Source of the DNA: Euryarchaeota archaeon UBA181
GTDB taxonomy: Archaea > Thermoplasmatota > Poseidoniia > Poseidoniales > Thalassarchaeaceae
Reading direction: 5' to 3'
NCBI GenBank assembly: GCA_002496725.1
Contig: DALI01000051.1
Span: 1-5,132, forward strand
DNA length: 5,132 bases
Both the position numbers and the translations under genes were made by a program. Position 1 is the stretch's first letter; the number at the start of each line of letters is the position of its first letter. Under the pieces are notes generated by a model that worked only from the letters and a program-made list of their open reading frames with translations, did no database searches and was not told the DNA's origin. Below are positions 1-5,054 of this stretch, piece by piece.

Positions 1-1
1 T

Positions 2-55
2 GATATCCAGACTACACTAATCGCCCGTACTACCGCGCACGGACCACTTAGATGA
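2..55 (+). CDS. Possible C-terminal end of a gene cut by the left edge
   Basis: One plus-strand frame is open from the left edge for 17 codons (reading DIQTTLIARTTAHGPLR) and ends at a TGA at 53-55, two bases before the stop codon of the convergent metalloprotease gene. Tight tail-to-tail spacing of this kind is common in compact archaeal genomes, which is the main reason to suspect a real gene end. One minus-strand frame is also open across the same 57 bases but has no ATG. The stretch is too short to assign a family, and it could be non-coding. Confidence 0.27.
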   Translation, partial: DIQTTLIARTTAHGPLR

Positions 56-57
56 AC

Positions 58-606
58 CTACTTCCCCTGACTAGAGAAAGGTCTGGCACACTTGGGACAT
101 CTGACAGGTCTCGTAACTCTCCTTCGTTCCCATGAATGCCCACAGTTCCCACAGATCCATTGCCTCTCGGGGAGGCTCGCAAGGACTTCTTCCCGCATGC
201 TCCTAAGGACCGGGGAATCTCTCAGCCTAGGGGAAGGCGCCACAGTAGAAACTATTTCTGCATGTGCCCCATCATGATCTAGAAGCCCAACTGCATGAAG
301 TATCTCATGAGAAAGGGTGTGCAGGTAAAGTGATTCGTCATTCTTAAGAATTGGATTTATTCCTATGGAAATTTTCCCAGGGGGCAATCCCAGCCTCTTT
401 CTTCTGTATATCTCATGATGGTCGCATTCAAATCTAGTGAAGCCCAGCCTGGTATCCTCCTCTTCGAGCCATATCAGCTCCATCTCGTTATCTAGGAATC
501 TCAGGAAGGGCGCCTCTCTGCCAATCAAGGCCGCTTTGATATCATCAAGCAACTTTTCCGGTATTTCGGGGTCTCCAACCATGCTGAATCTGTATCTTCC
601 TATCAT
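58..606 (-). CDS. Zinc metalloprotease (HExxHxxGxxDH) with C-terminal zinc ribbon, SprT-like layout
   Basis: This 182-aa protein is probably a cytoplasmic zinc-dependent peptidase. The sequence shows HEILHAVGLLDH at residues 100-111. His100 and His104 should bind zinc, Glu101 is the catalytic base, and His111 is a possible third ligand after the Gly107 turn, as in metzincin-type HExxHxxGxxH sites. A second His (H115) follows shortly after. The C-terminus carries a four-cysteine ribbon, C152-x2-C155 and C170-x2-C173. A small HExxH domain followed by a zinc ribbon recalls SprT/Spartan-type proteins, some of which process DNA-protein crosslinks, but that assignment is inference. There is no signal peptide or membrane segment. 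The ATG at 606 is preceded by a good Shine-Dalgarno site (AAGGAG). The gene is divergent from tRNA-Ala with only 40 bp between them. Alternatives are an archaemetzincin-like or other uncharacterised peptidase. Confidence 0.82.
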   Translation of the reverse strand: MIGRYRFSMVGDPEIPEKLLDDIKAALIGREAPFLRFLDNEMELIWLEEEDTRLGFTRFECDHHEIYRRKRLGLPPGKISIGINPILKNDESLYLHTLSHEILHAVGLLDHDGAHAEIVSTVAPSPRLRDSPVLRSMREEVLASLPERQWICGNCGHSWERRRVTRPVRCPKCARPFSSQGK

Positions 607-611
607 CCATT

Positions 612-617
612 CTCCTT
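612..617 (-). promoter_or_regulatory. Shine-Dalgarno site of the metalloprotease gene
   Basis: Read on the minus strand this is AAGGAG, five bases before the ATG at 606. It is the clearest ribosome binding site in the window and fixes the start of the metalloprotease gene. It overlaps the TATA-like element of the divergent tRNA gene, so the 40-bp spacer must serve both transcripts. Confidence 0.7.
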
Positions 618-621
618 AAAT
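616..621 (+). promoter_or_regulatory. TATA-like element for the tRNA-Ala gene
   Basis: TTAAAT lies 26-31 bases before the 5' end of the mature tRNA, the spacing expected for an archaeal TATA box if transcription starts at or just before the tRNA. It is the only AT-rich stretch at that distance. On the other strand, the CTTATT at 641-646 could serve the divergent metalloprotease gene. Both are inferred from position and composition only. Confidence 0.4.
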
Positions 622-646
622 GGACCTCGTAAGTCGCCTGCTTATT

Positions 647-723
647 GGGCGTGTGGCGCAGCTTGGAAGCGCGCTTCCTTGGCATGGAAGAGGCCCCGAG
701 TTCAAATCTCGGCACGTCCACCA
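647..723 (+). tRNA. tRNA-Ala (anticodon GGC), CCA encoded
   Basis: A complete cloverleaf can be folded by eye. The acceptor stem is GGGCGTG (647-653) with CACGTCC (713-719). The D stem is GCGC (656-659) with GCGC (669-672). The anticodon stem is CTTCC (674-678) with GGAAG (686-690), around the loop TTGGCAT with anticodon GGC at 681-683. The variable loop is AGGCC. The T stem is CCGAG (696-700) with CTCGG (708-712), around TTCAAAT. The third acceptor pair is G-T (649 with 717), the G3:U70 wobble that is the classic identity element for alanyl-tRNA synthetase and independently supports alanine. A discriminator A (720) and an encoded CCA (721-723) follow. No intron is present. Confidence 0.97.
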
Positions 724-747
724 TCTAACGTAAAAGACGAACTCCGG

Positions 748-755
748 TTTTTTTT
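748..755 (+). terminator. T-run terminator after tRNA-Ala
   Basis: Eight consecutive T residues begin 24 bases after the tRNA CCA end. No strong hairpin precedes them. A bare oligo-T tract is the usual intrinsic termination signal of archaeal RNA polymerase, so this probably ends the tRNA transcript. Confidence 0.65.
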
Positions 756-860
756 GATCAAGTGTCGTTGAACAATCGCTACAATGTCAGGCCCATTTGG
801 CATTATTATCATAAATATCCTAGGAAAAATATACTTATTTTTGTCAAACGTTCAATGATT

Positions 861-872
861 AAATATATATTT
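861..872. promoter_or_regulatory. 12-bp AT-only palindrome, possible distal TATA or operator
   Basis: AAATATATATTT is a perfect palindrome lying 14 bases before the tandem repeat. It could act as a TATA box for a transcript starting near 890-900, giving a leader of about 50 bases, or as a regulator or architectural protein site. AT-only palindromes also arise by chance in AT-rich spacers, so the functional claim is weak. Confidence 0.3.
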
Positions 873-885
873 GAATAAATTATTA

Positions 886-907
886 TTTTACTGTACTTTT
901 ACTGTAC
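886..907 (+). repeat. Perfect tandem duplication of TTTTACTGTAC upstream of glutamine synthetase
   Basis: Two identical, directly adjacent 11-bp units lie at 886-896 and 897-907. The 11-bp period is close to one turn of B-DNA, so two proteins bound to the units would sit on the same face of the helix. The repeat ends nine bases before the TATA-like element, a position where archaeal activators, or repressors overlapping the BRE, commonly bind. It may be the operator for nitrogen control of the synthetase. It does not resemble the GGAA-N6-TTCC operator of NrpR. Confidence 0.5.
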
Positions 908-915
908 ATACATTC

Positions 916-925
916 AATTAATAAA
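916..925 (+). promoter_or_regulatory. TATA-like element of the glutamine synthetase gene
   Basis: AATTAATAAA is centred about 28 bases before the A of the ATG at 949. In archaea this spacing puts the transcription start at or next to the start codon. No Shine-Dalgarno sequence precedes the ATG (the bases are CCCCTTTGACGAT), which fits a leaderless mRNA. The call rests on composition and spacing. Confidence 0.5.
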
Positions 926-948
926 CCGCCAATAGCCCCTTTGACGAT

Positions 949-1959
949 ATGGCAGATAAAGCGAAATTAGAGTACATATGGCTAGATGGTTATTCACCCA
1001 CTCAGAATATGAGAAGCAAAACTATGGTTAGAAATAATTTTAGTGGGAAATTAGAAGATTGTCCTATTTGGAATTTCGATGGAAGCTCTACAAAACAGGC
1101 AGAAGGCGGTTCATCCGATTGCCTCTTGAAGCCAGTAGCTATTTTTCCCGATCCCATGAGGGAGAATGGATATCTGGTCATGACAGAAGTTTTGAATCCA
1201 GACTCTACTCCTCATGAATCCAACGGCAGAGCAACAATCGATGACGATGATGATGATTTTTGGTTCGGTTTTGAACAAGAATATTTCATCATGGACGTCG
1301 AAACACAACTGCCTTTGGGCTTCCCATTGGGTGGCTACCCCGGCCCTCAAGGATTGTACTATTGCTCAGTCGGAGGAAAAAATACACATGGTAGGTCCTT
1401 TGTCGAGGATCATGCAGATTTGTGCATCGCCGCAGGAATTAATTTCGAAGGAATCAATCAAGAAGTAGCTTGCGGCCAGTGGGAATTTCAATTATTTGCC
1501 AAAGGTGCCAAGACTGCCGGTGATGAGCTATGGGTGGCTAGGTATCTCTTGGACAGGCTAACAGAGAATTATGGATATTACATTGAGTACCATCCAAAAC
1601 CGATCAAGGGAGACTGGAATGGTTCAGGAATGCATGCAAACTTCTCAGATACAAAATTGCGTGAAAGTGGGGACGAGGCAGTGTTCCACGAAGTGTGTAA
1701 GGCATTCGGGAAAAATATCGACAGGCATATGCGCGTCTATGGCGCTCACAACGAATTACGTCTTACTGGCCTCCATGAGACCCAATCAATTGACCAATTC
1801 TCATATGGCGTCTCTGATAGGGGGGCTTCAATCAGAATACCAATTACTACGGTGGAAGATGGCTGGAAGGGGCGACTCGAAGATAGGAGGCCAGCATCAA
1901 ATGGGGATCCTTACAAAATCGCCTCAGCAATAGTTAAGACCACCAAATCAACCTATTGA
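949..1959 (+). CDS. glnA: Glutamine synthetase, type II (eukaryote-like GSII)
   Basis: This enzyme makes L-glutamine from glutamate, ammonia and ATP in the cytoplasm and is the main step of ammonia assimilation at low ammonium. The 336-aa protein is full length for compact GSII forms. The beta-grasp part includes WNFDGSSTKQAEG (41-53) and ends near DPMR (68-71). The catalytic part carries FGFEQEY with metal ligands E109 and E111, NQEVACGQWEFQ with E172 and E179, NGSGMHANFS with H229, ELRLTGLHET with R271 and E277, DRGASIRIP with R291 and R296, and EDRRP with E311 and R313. These match the active-site set of eukaryotic GS, so it should be active. The adenylylation-loop Tyr of GSI is not expected in this type. 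Six consecutive Asp (98-103) precede the first catalytic motif. The start matches the typical GSII N-terminus (KLEYIWLDGY) and is probably leaderless. The stop overlaps the convergent oxidase gene by 7 bp. Confidence 0.97.
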   Translation: MADKAKLEYIWLDGYSPTQNMRSKTMVRNNFSGKLEDCPIWNFDGSSTKQAEGGSSDCLLKPVAIFPDPMRENGYLVMTEVLNPDSTPHESNGRATIDDDDDDFWFGFEQEYFIMDVETQLPLGFPLGGYPGPQGLYYCSVGGKNTHGRSFVEDHADLCIAAGINFEGINQEVACGQWEFQLFAKGAKTAGDELWVARYLLDRLTENYGYYIEYHPKPIKGDWNGSGMHANFSDTKLRESGDEAVFHEVCKAFGKNIDRHMRVYGAHNELRLTGLHETQSIDQFSYGVSDRGASIRIPITTVEDGWKGRLEDRRPASNGDPYKIASAIVKTTKSTY

Positions 1960-2885
1960 TTCTTCACCAGTCTAACGACTTCGTCGGCACAGCCCCAAGA
2001 CAGAGTTACGCCCGCTCCTCCATGTCCATAGTTGTGAATCACGGTCCTATCGGAAATTAGCTCTGTCTCCAGACGAACTTCCTTTCTCGATGGACGTAGG
2101 CCAACAGAAACACCGATAATCTTGCTCCTATCCAGTTCCGGCCACAAAGACTCGCACTTCCTAAGAATTAACTCCGTATCCTCTTCTCTAATATTCTCAT
2201 CCCAGTCCCCCAGTTGAGCTGTACCTCCAAGAACGGTAACATCCCTTCTAGGAATAGTGTAAATTAGAGATTCAGGACGCTGGTCAAATCTACCATAACC
2301 CGGATCTTGGGTCGTGTACACAACCTGTCCCCTAACGGGCATCATGCTGTCATCATCACACAACTCAATACCTCCGAGTCCACAGCAGTTTACCACTATA
2401 TTTCCAGGCAATTCTGTGAAATCCTCAATTCGCCCTATTGTGATGGCCCCCCCAAGATCTAGGAATCGATTCCTGAGCCACGGCATATACAGGTGCATCT
2501 CGATCACAGGGGCCTGTAGCTCCCAACCGAAAGAGAACCCGGAAGCGATCTCTTCATCTTCCAGGATTCTGAAGTGGGGAATTTCCAGACTCCATCCCGG
2601 CGGCTCGCACTGCTCCTCCAGATACTCCCTGCCAAACCTCATATTGATGCACGAAACTCCTTCTTCTTCACTCAGCCTTTGTAGCTCATAGAAAGTCTCA
2701 GTTGACCATCTGTTCGTCTTATTCAATGGCTCAACTAAGAAGGGGTACCACCAAGCTGCAGCGGTATCTGAGACAGTTTCTGGACTGACTTTTTCTGCAA
2801 AAATATGCACACTATGTCCGGCTTCAAGAAGTCTAATGCCAGTACTCAGTCCGGAGACGCCCGCTCCAATTACGGAGATTTCCAT
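1953..2885 (-). CDS. D-amino-acid oxidase family FAD-dependent oxidoreductase
   Basis: This 310-aa flavoenzyme of the DAAO/D-aspartate oxidase family should oxidise D-amino acids with oxygen to 2-oxo acids, ammonia and hydrogen peroxide. The FAD-binding Rossmann motif VIGAGVSGLS (5-14) starts right at the N-terminus, which supports the chosen ATG. Family motifs follow: AAAWWYPF (42-49), MPVRGQVV (182-189), Y209 in the LIYTIPR stretch, equivalent by context to the substrate-contact Tyr of pig DAAO, GLRPSR with R264 (262-267), the Arg that binds the substrate carboxylate, and the HNYGHGGAGVTLSWGCA signature (284-300). There is no signal peptide or visible peroxisomal-type C-terminus (it ends KNQ). 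The ATG is only 10 bases after the stop of the membrane-protein gene, with a weak AAGGG site in that gap, so the two are probably co-transcribed. Substrate choice (neutral or acidic D-amino acids) cannot be read from sequence alone; glycine oxidase-like activity is a less likely alternative. Confidence 0.93.
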   Translation of the reverse strand: MEISVIGAGVSGLSTGIRLLEAGHSVHIFAEKVSPETVSDTAAAWWYPFLVEPLNKTNRWSTETFYELQRLSEEEGVSCINMRFGREYLEEQCEPPGWSLEIPHFRILEDEEIASGFSFGWELQAPVIEMHLYMPWLRNRFLDLGGAITIGRIEDFTELPGNIVVNCCGLGGIELCDDDSMMPVRGQVVYTTQDPGYGRFDQRPESLIYTIPRRDVTVLGGTAQLGDWDENIREEDTELILRKCESLWPELDRSKIIGVSVGLRPSRKEVRLETELISDRTVIHNYGHGGAGVTLSWGCADEVVRLVKNQ

Positions 2886-2895
2886 TGTCTCGCCC

Positions 2896-4257
2896 TTACT
2901 CTTCAGAAGTCTTTGTTACCAATTCTATCTTCTTATTTTCTGCTTGAAGCTTCACCAGCTCAAGATAAGCCGTTCTAGCCTCTAGATACTTTTCCATCTC
3001 CGAAAGGTAGGATTTCTTTTCGGCGGCATAAAGGCTCCCATCACGGGCGTTTGCATCCATTTTGTAAAGCATGATGAAGAAGAACAAGGTCAGAGAAAGG
3101 GGCCCTATGAGCATCAGATAGTTATCCTCTAGGTTGTATGCTCTACCGTCAATCATATCTCCCGAACCTAGGATGATGGACAGAATAATAACCGTCGGCC
3201 ACATTATCAAATTAGCTAACAGAAGTACCCATTCATATAGCTCGTATTCGGATCTTCTACTAGGGCGGGTTGGTTTGGTGACAGGCGCTTGATCCATGTT
3301 GCTTTCAAGCCAAGGCTCGGGGGCATCGTGATTTGAGTATTCTGGCTCAGCATGGACTTTTTTAGAAATTTCAGGAAAATCTGCACCAATTATTCTATTC
3401 TTTCTCGCCTTATTTGTTTTTCTACCTATCATAACAAGTGAAATTGAACTGTAGAATCCAAGCAATCCAACTGAACACAGTGTTAACAGTACTATGGAAA
3501 TGCTATCTCCAGCTTCAATAGATCTAAGGATTACTGACCCGATAAAGACTAGGGCCAAGTAGTACAGTGACTGAAGTTTTTTCAGGAGGTACAATATTGA
3601 TGAGACAATCAGTAGAATGATCATGACATCAATTACTTCGGTCCCCAGTATCTGATCATCTGTCCCAAGTTCAAGACCCATGGTCAAAAGATAGGCTCCG
3701 ATAATGCCGAAAATTGATACTAGGATCACTACTGATCTACCTACCTCTCCTATCCCCTCTGCGTAATGAGAGACTACGTTATTAGACATGGTCCCTTCTT
3801 CTAGATAGCCGATCCATAGTGCTGTTTGCAGGATTACAGTAGCTGGGATGATGTAGGGAAGGTGCGAGAAAAATCGTCCAGATATTGATTTGATATTCTT
3901 AGAAAGTTGAGAGATTTTTTCCATGACAATTCCTGTTTGTAAGTTGCTTTCTTCATTTGCTATGGCCTCGCCGGTCGATGAAATTACCCGTGGACTAATC
4001 TGTGCATCAGAACCCCTCTGAAACTTCTTCTCTAGGTTTCTTGATTTAGAGTCTATGGATTCGAGGAGCCGAGAGAATTTAGACTCATTAGTCACTGACG
4101 TTTTACTCCTGAGAGTCACCCCAGTGTTGACTACATCTTGAATCTCCTTCTTAGGACGATTTCTGAACCTCGCCTCTAGGTTTCTTGATTTGGAGTCTAT
4201 GGAGTCGAGGAAACGGGCGAATCCCGATTTATTCTCTCCCTCAGACTTCCTCGACAT
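2896..4257 (-). CDS. Multi-pass membrane protein with duplicated SIDSKSRNLE motif, function unknown
   Basis: I do not recognise this family. From the ATG at 4257 the protein is 453 aa. Its parts are, in order: a hydrophilic N-terminus with two copies of a 24-residue unit (11-34 and 59-82) sharing SIDSKSRNLE; a polar linker; five hydrophobic spans at about 132-152, 172-195, 205-225, 229-246 and 251-277; a charged, Pro-rich loop of about 60 residues; two more spans at about 339-365 and 379-399; and a Lys/Glu/Leu-rich C-terminal helix, probably coiled coil (405-444). The frame extends upstream to an ATG at 4311 and a TTG at 4320, but these would overlap the start of the divergent DUF4870 gene and add an unlikely basic stretch, so I prefer 4257. 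No start has a clear Shine-Dalgarno site. It is the first gene of a probable operon with the oxidase (10-bp gap), so a transport or sensing role is conceivable, but nothing in the sequence shows one. Confidence 0.82.
   Translation of the reverse strand: MSRKSEGENKSGFARFLDSIDSKSRNLEARFRNRPKKEIQDVVNTGVTLRSKTSVTNESKFSRLLESIDSKSRNLEKKFQRGSDAQISPRVISSTGEAIANEESNLQTGIVMEKISQLSKNIKSISGRFFSHLPYIIPATVILQTALWIGYLEEGTMSNNVVSHYAEGIGEVGRSVVILVSIFGIIGAYLLTMGLELGTDDQILGTEVIDVMIILLIVSSILYLLKKLQSLYYLALVFIGSVILRSIEAGDSISIVLLTLCSVGLLGFYSSISLVMIGRKTNKARKNRIIGADFPEISKKVHAEPEYSNHDAPEPWLESNMDQAPVTKPTRPSRRSEYELYEWVLLLANLIMWPTVIILSIILGSGDMIDGRAYNLEDNYLMLIGPLSLTLFFFIMLYKMDANARDGSLYAAEKKSYLSEMEKYLEARTAYLELVKLQAENKKIELVTKTSEE
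4030..4067 (-). repeat. 38-nt repeat, downstream copy, inside the membrane-protein gene
   Basis: This copy matches 4174-4211 at 36 of 38 bases, 144 bp (48 codons) away. It encodes LESIDSKSRNLE. One difference changes Glu to Asp and the other is a synonymous Ser codon change. Even the six-fold degenerate Ser, Arg and Leu codons are otherwise the same in both copies. Confidence 0.9.
4174..4211 (-). repeat. 38-nt repeat, upstream copy, inside the membrane-protein gene
   Basis: This is the partner of the copy at 4030-4067 and encodes LDSIDSKSRNLE near the N-terminus. Similarity falls off outside the core: the flanks still encode related residues (GFARF versus KFSRL before it, ARFRN versus KKFQR after it) but with diverged codons. 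Confidence 0.9.
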
Positions 4258-4309
4258 ATGATATCGTACAGGCAGTAACCCTTGAAACCCCCGGCTTCGT
4301 CGGATAACC

Positions 4310-4711
4310 ATGGATGTCAATATTAGTCAAAAATCTGATGTCAGTACTCCCGTGTTCGCTTCAAAGAGAAGAGATATGGGGGCGATAGTGCACATCTTAT
4401 CAGCTGTACTGATTCCTTTCAGTCTCGGACTCTCGATTATCATTCCAGCCTTTCTTTACGTTTATCACAACTACGAGTACTCCAACGGCCCACGAGACGA
4501 ATTCCTGGTAACTCACTTGAGAGAGGCCCTGAATGCCAATGTGACATTTTTATTCGCCGCTATAATCCACGGGTTGCTCTCAATTATTCTTGTCGGTTTT
4601 CTCACTGGATTAGTCCATTGGCTGGTATTAGTGGCTTGGTCTTTCAGCGCCCAAAAGGCACTTAAATCCGGAGAGATCTACAGGTATCCCTTCACGTTAA
4701 GGATATTCTAG
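4310..4711 (+). CDS. DUF4870/Tic20-like small membrane protein
   Basis: This 133-aa protein matches the pattern of the DUF4870 (Tic20-like) family as I know it: a short polar N-terminus, then MGAIVHILSAVLIPFSLGLSI (23-43), a first span ending in an IIP motif (44-46), a polar segment with HLREALNANVTF (69-80) matching the family's conserved region before the second span, two closely spaced spans (about 79-112), and the terminal pattern KALKSGEIYRYPFTLRIF. Family members sit in the cytoplasmic membrane of many bacteria and archaea and their role is not established. The ATG at 4310 gives the usual short N-terminal extension; an internal ATG at 4376 (M23) would remove it but keep every span. No Shine-Dalgarno site precedes either. 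The start lies in a CCATGG palindrome, so an unlikely minus-strand ATG at 4311 overlaps it by two bases. Confidence 0.85.
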   Translation: MDVNISQKSDVSTPVFASKRRDMGAIVHILSAVLIPFSLGLSIIIPAFLYVYHNYEYSNGPRDEFLVTHLREALNANVTFLFAAIIHGLLSIILVGFLTGLVHWLVLVAWSFSAQKALKSGEIYRYPFTLRIF

Positions 4712-4751
4712 AATCGTAAAGAGTATGGGCGTACACATGCTCCGATAATGT

Positions 4752-4943
4752 ATGCCCAAGGTCAAGAAGCCGAGTAAGGGATGGTGGAGGCCAGCCAAGT
4801 ACAAGCGAATCTTTCGTAGGCAGAAGAAGGTCGAAGCGAGTGAGAAGGGGCTGCCGCCCTGTCCATCCTGCGGCCAATGGAGTATGCAGCGAGATGGTAC
4901 AAGAAACGAGATTTACTGTGGAATTTGTGGAACAGTAATGTGA
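4752..4943 (+). CDS. Small basic zinc-ribbon protein
   Basis: This 63-aa protein has a very basic N-terminal third (Lys/Arg-rich, with Trp-Trp at 11-12) and a C-terminal zinc ribbon with knuckles CPSC (C37, C40) and CGIC (C56, C59), separated by 15 residues. The basic tail and four-Cys ribbon suggest a nucleic-acid- or ribosome-binding protein, comparable in architecture to ribosomal protein S27ae or the TFIIB N-terminal ribbon, though the sequence is not a clear match to either. The ATG at 4752 is 40 bases after the DUF4870 stop on the same strand, so co-transcription is possible. There is no clear Shine-Dalgarno site. Antisense frames across it are open but lack motifs. The paired CxxC knuckles and Lys-rich coding support a real gene; its specific function is unknown. 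Confidence 0.78.
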   Translation: MPKVKKPSKGWWRPAKYKRIFRRQKKVEASEKGLPPCPSCGQWSMQRDGTRNEIYCGICGTVM

Positions 4944-5054
4944 GCGATATGTCAATATGTGACCCCCCTCTTTCCCAGAGTGTCACCGTGATGAGAAACC
5001 GCACCGGGTGCTTTAGGTATCAAGAGTGATGGGCGATCTGAGTGACATAATCAC
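4944..5054. other. Short intergenic region with several GTGA/TCAC motifs
   Basis: This non-coding spacer contains a cluster of GTGA or TCAC tetramers, some arranged as inverted repeats: GTCA-N5-TGAC (4951-4963), TCAC-C-GTGA (4983-4991) and GTGA-N5-TCAC (5042-5054, directly before the next ATG). There is also an 11-bp near-palindrome GCACCGGGTGC (5001-5011). A pyrimidine run (4963-4976) follows the first inverted repeat and might help end the zinc-ribbon transcript, but it is C-rich rather than T-rich. No TATA box is obvious. Confidence 0.45.

Larger units (their letters stand above)
724..948. other. AT-rich intergenic region upstream of glutamine synthetase
   Basis: This 225-bp spacer sits between the tRNA and the synthetase gene and becomes strongly AT-rich after about 800. 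It holds the tRNA terminator, a weak hairpin with G-T pairs at 783-804, an 8-bp palindrome TCCTAGGA (818-825), a 12-bp AT palindrome (861-872), a tandem 11-bp repeat (886-907) and a TATA-like element (916-925). It is the longest non-coding stretch in the window and the likeliest place for regulation. A 24-codon ATG-to-stop frame at 784-858 is present but is judged to be chance. Confidence 0.75.

Noticed and set aside
783..804. Hairpin in the spacer after the tRNA, possible terminator or riboswitch
   Set aside because: The stem depends on several G-T pairs and is not followed by a T-run; the eight-T tract at 748-755 already explains tRNA termination.
784..858. 24-codon ATG-to-TGA hydrophobic mini-ORF upstream of glutamine synthetase
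   Set aside because: No Shine-Dalgarno site or well-placed TATA box, and Ile/Leu/Phe-rich content is expected from AT-rich non-coding DNA; it could be a leader peptide only with comparative support.
1571..1933. 120-codon plus-strand reading frame inside glutamine synthetase
   Set aside because: It is an alternative frame of a clearly conserved gene and carries no motif.
2314..2691. 125-codon plus-strand reading frame opposite the D-amino-acid oxidase gene
   Set aside because: It lies wholly antisense to a gene with intact family motifs and its translation is low-complexity (Ser-rich) with no recognisable domain.
4030..4211. CRISPR-like or mobile-element repeat
   Set aside because: There are only two copies, in frame and inside one coding sequence, with a coding spacer; this is an internal protein duplication.
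4258..4320. Upstream starts (ATG 4311, TTG 4320) of the membrane-protein gene
   Set aside because: They would overlap the start codon of the divergent DUF4870 gene and add a basic stretch not part of the repeated N-terminal unit.
4692..5004. Two minus-strand frames opposite the zinc-ribbon gene (4692-4955 and 4762-5004)
   Set aside because: They conflict with each other and with a plus-strand frame that has two proper CxxC knuckles; their translations have no domain features.
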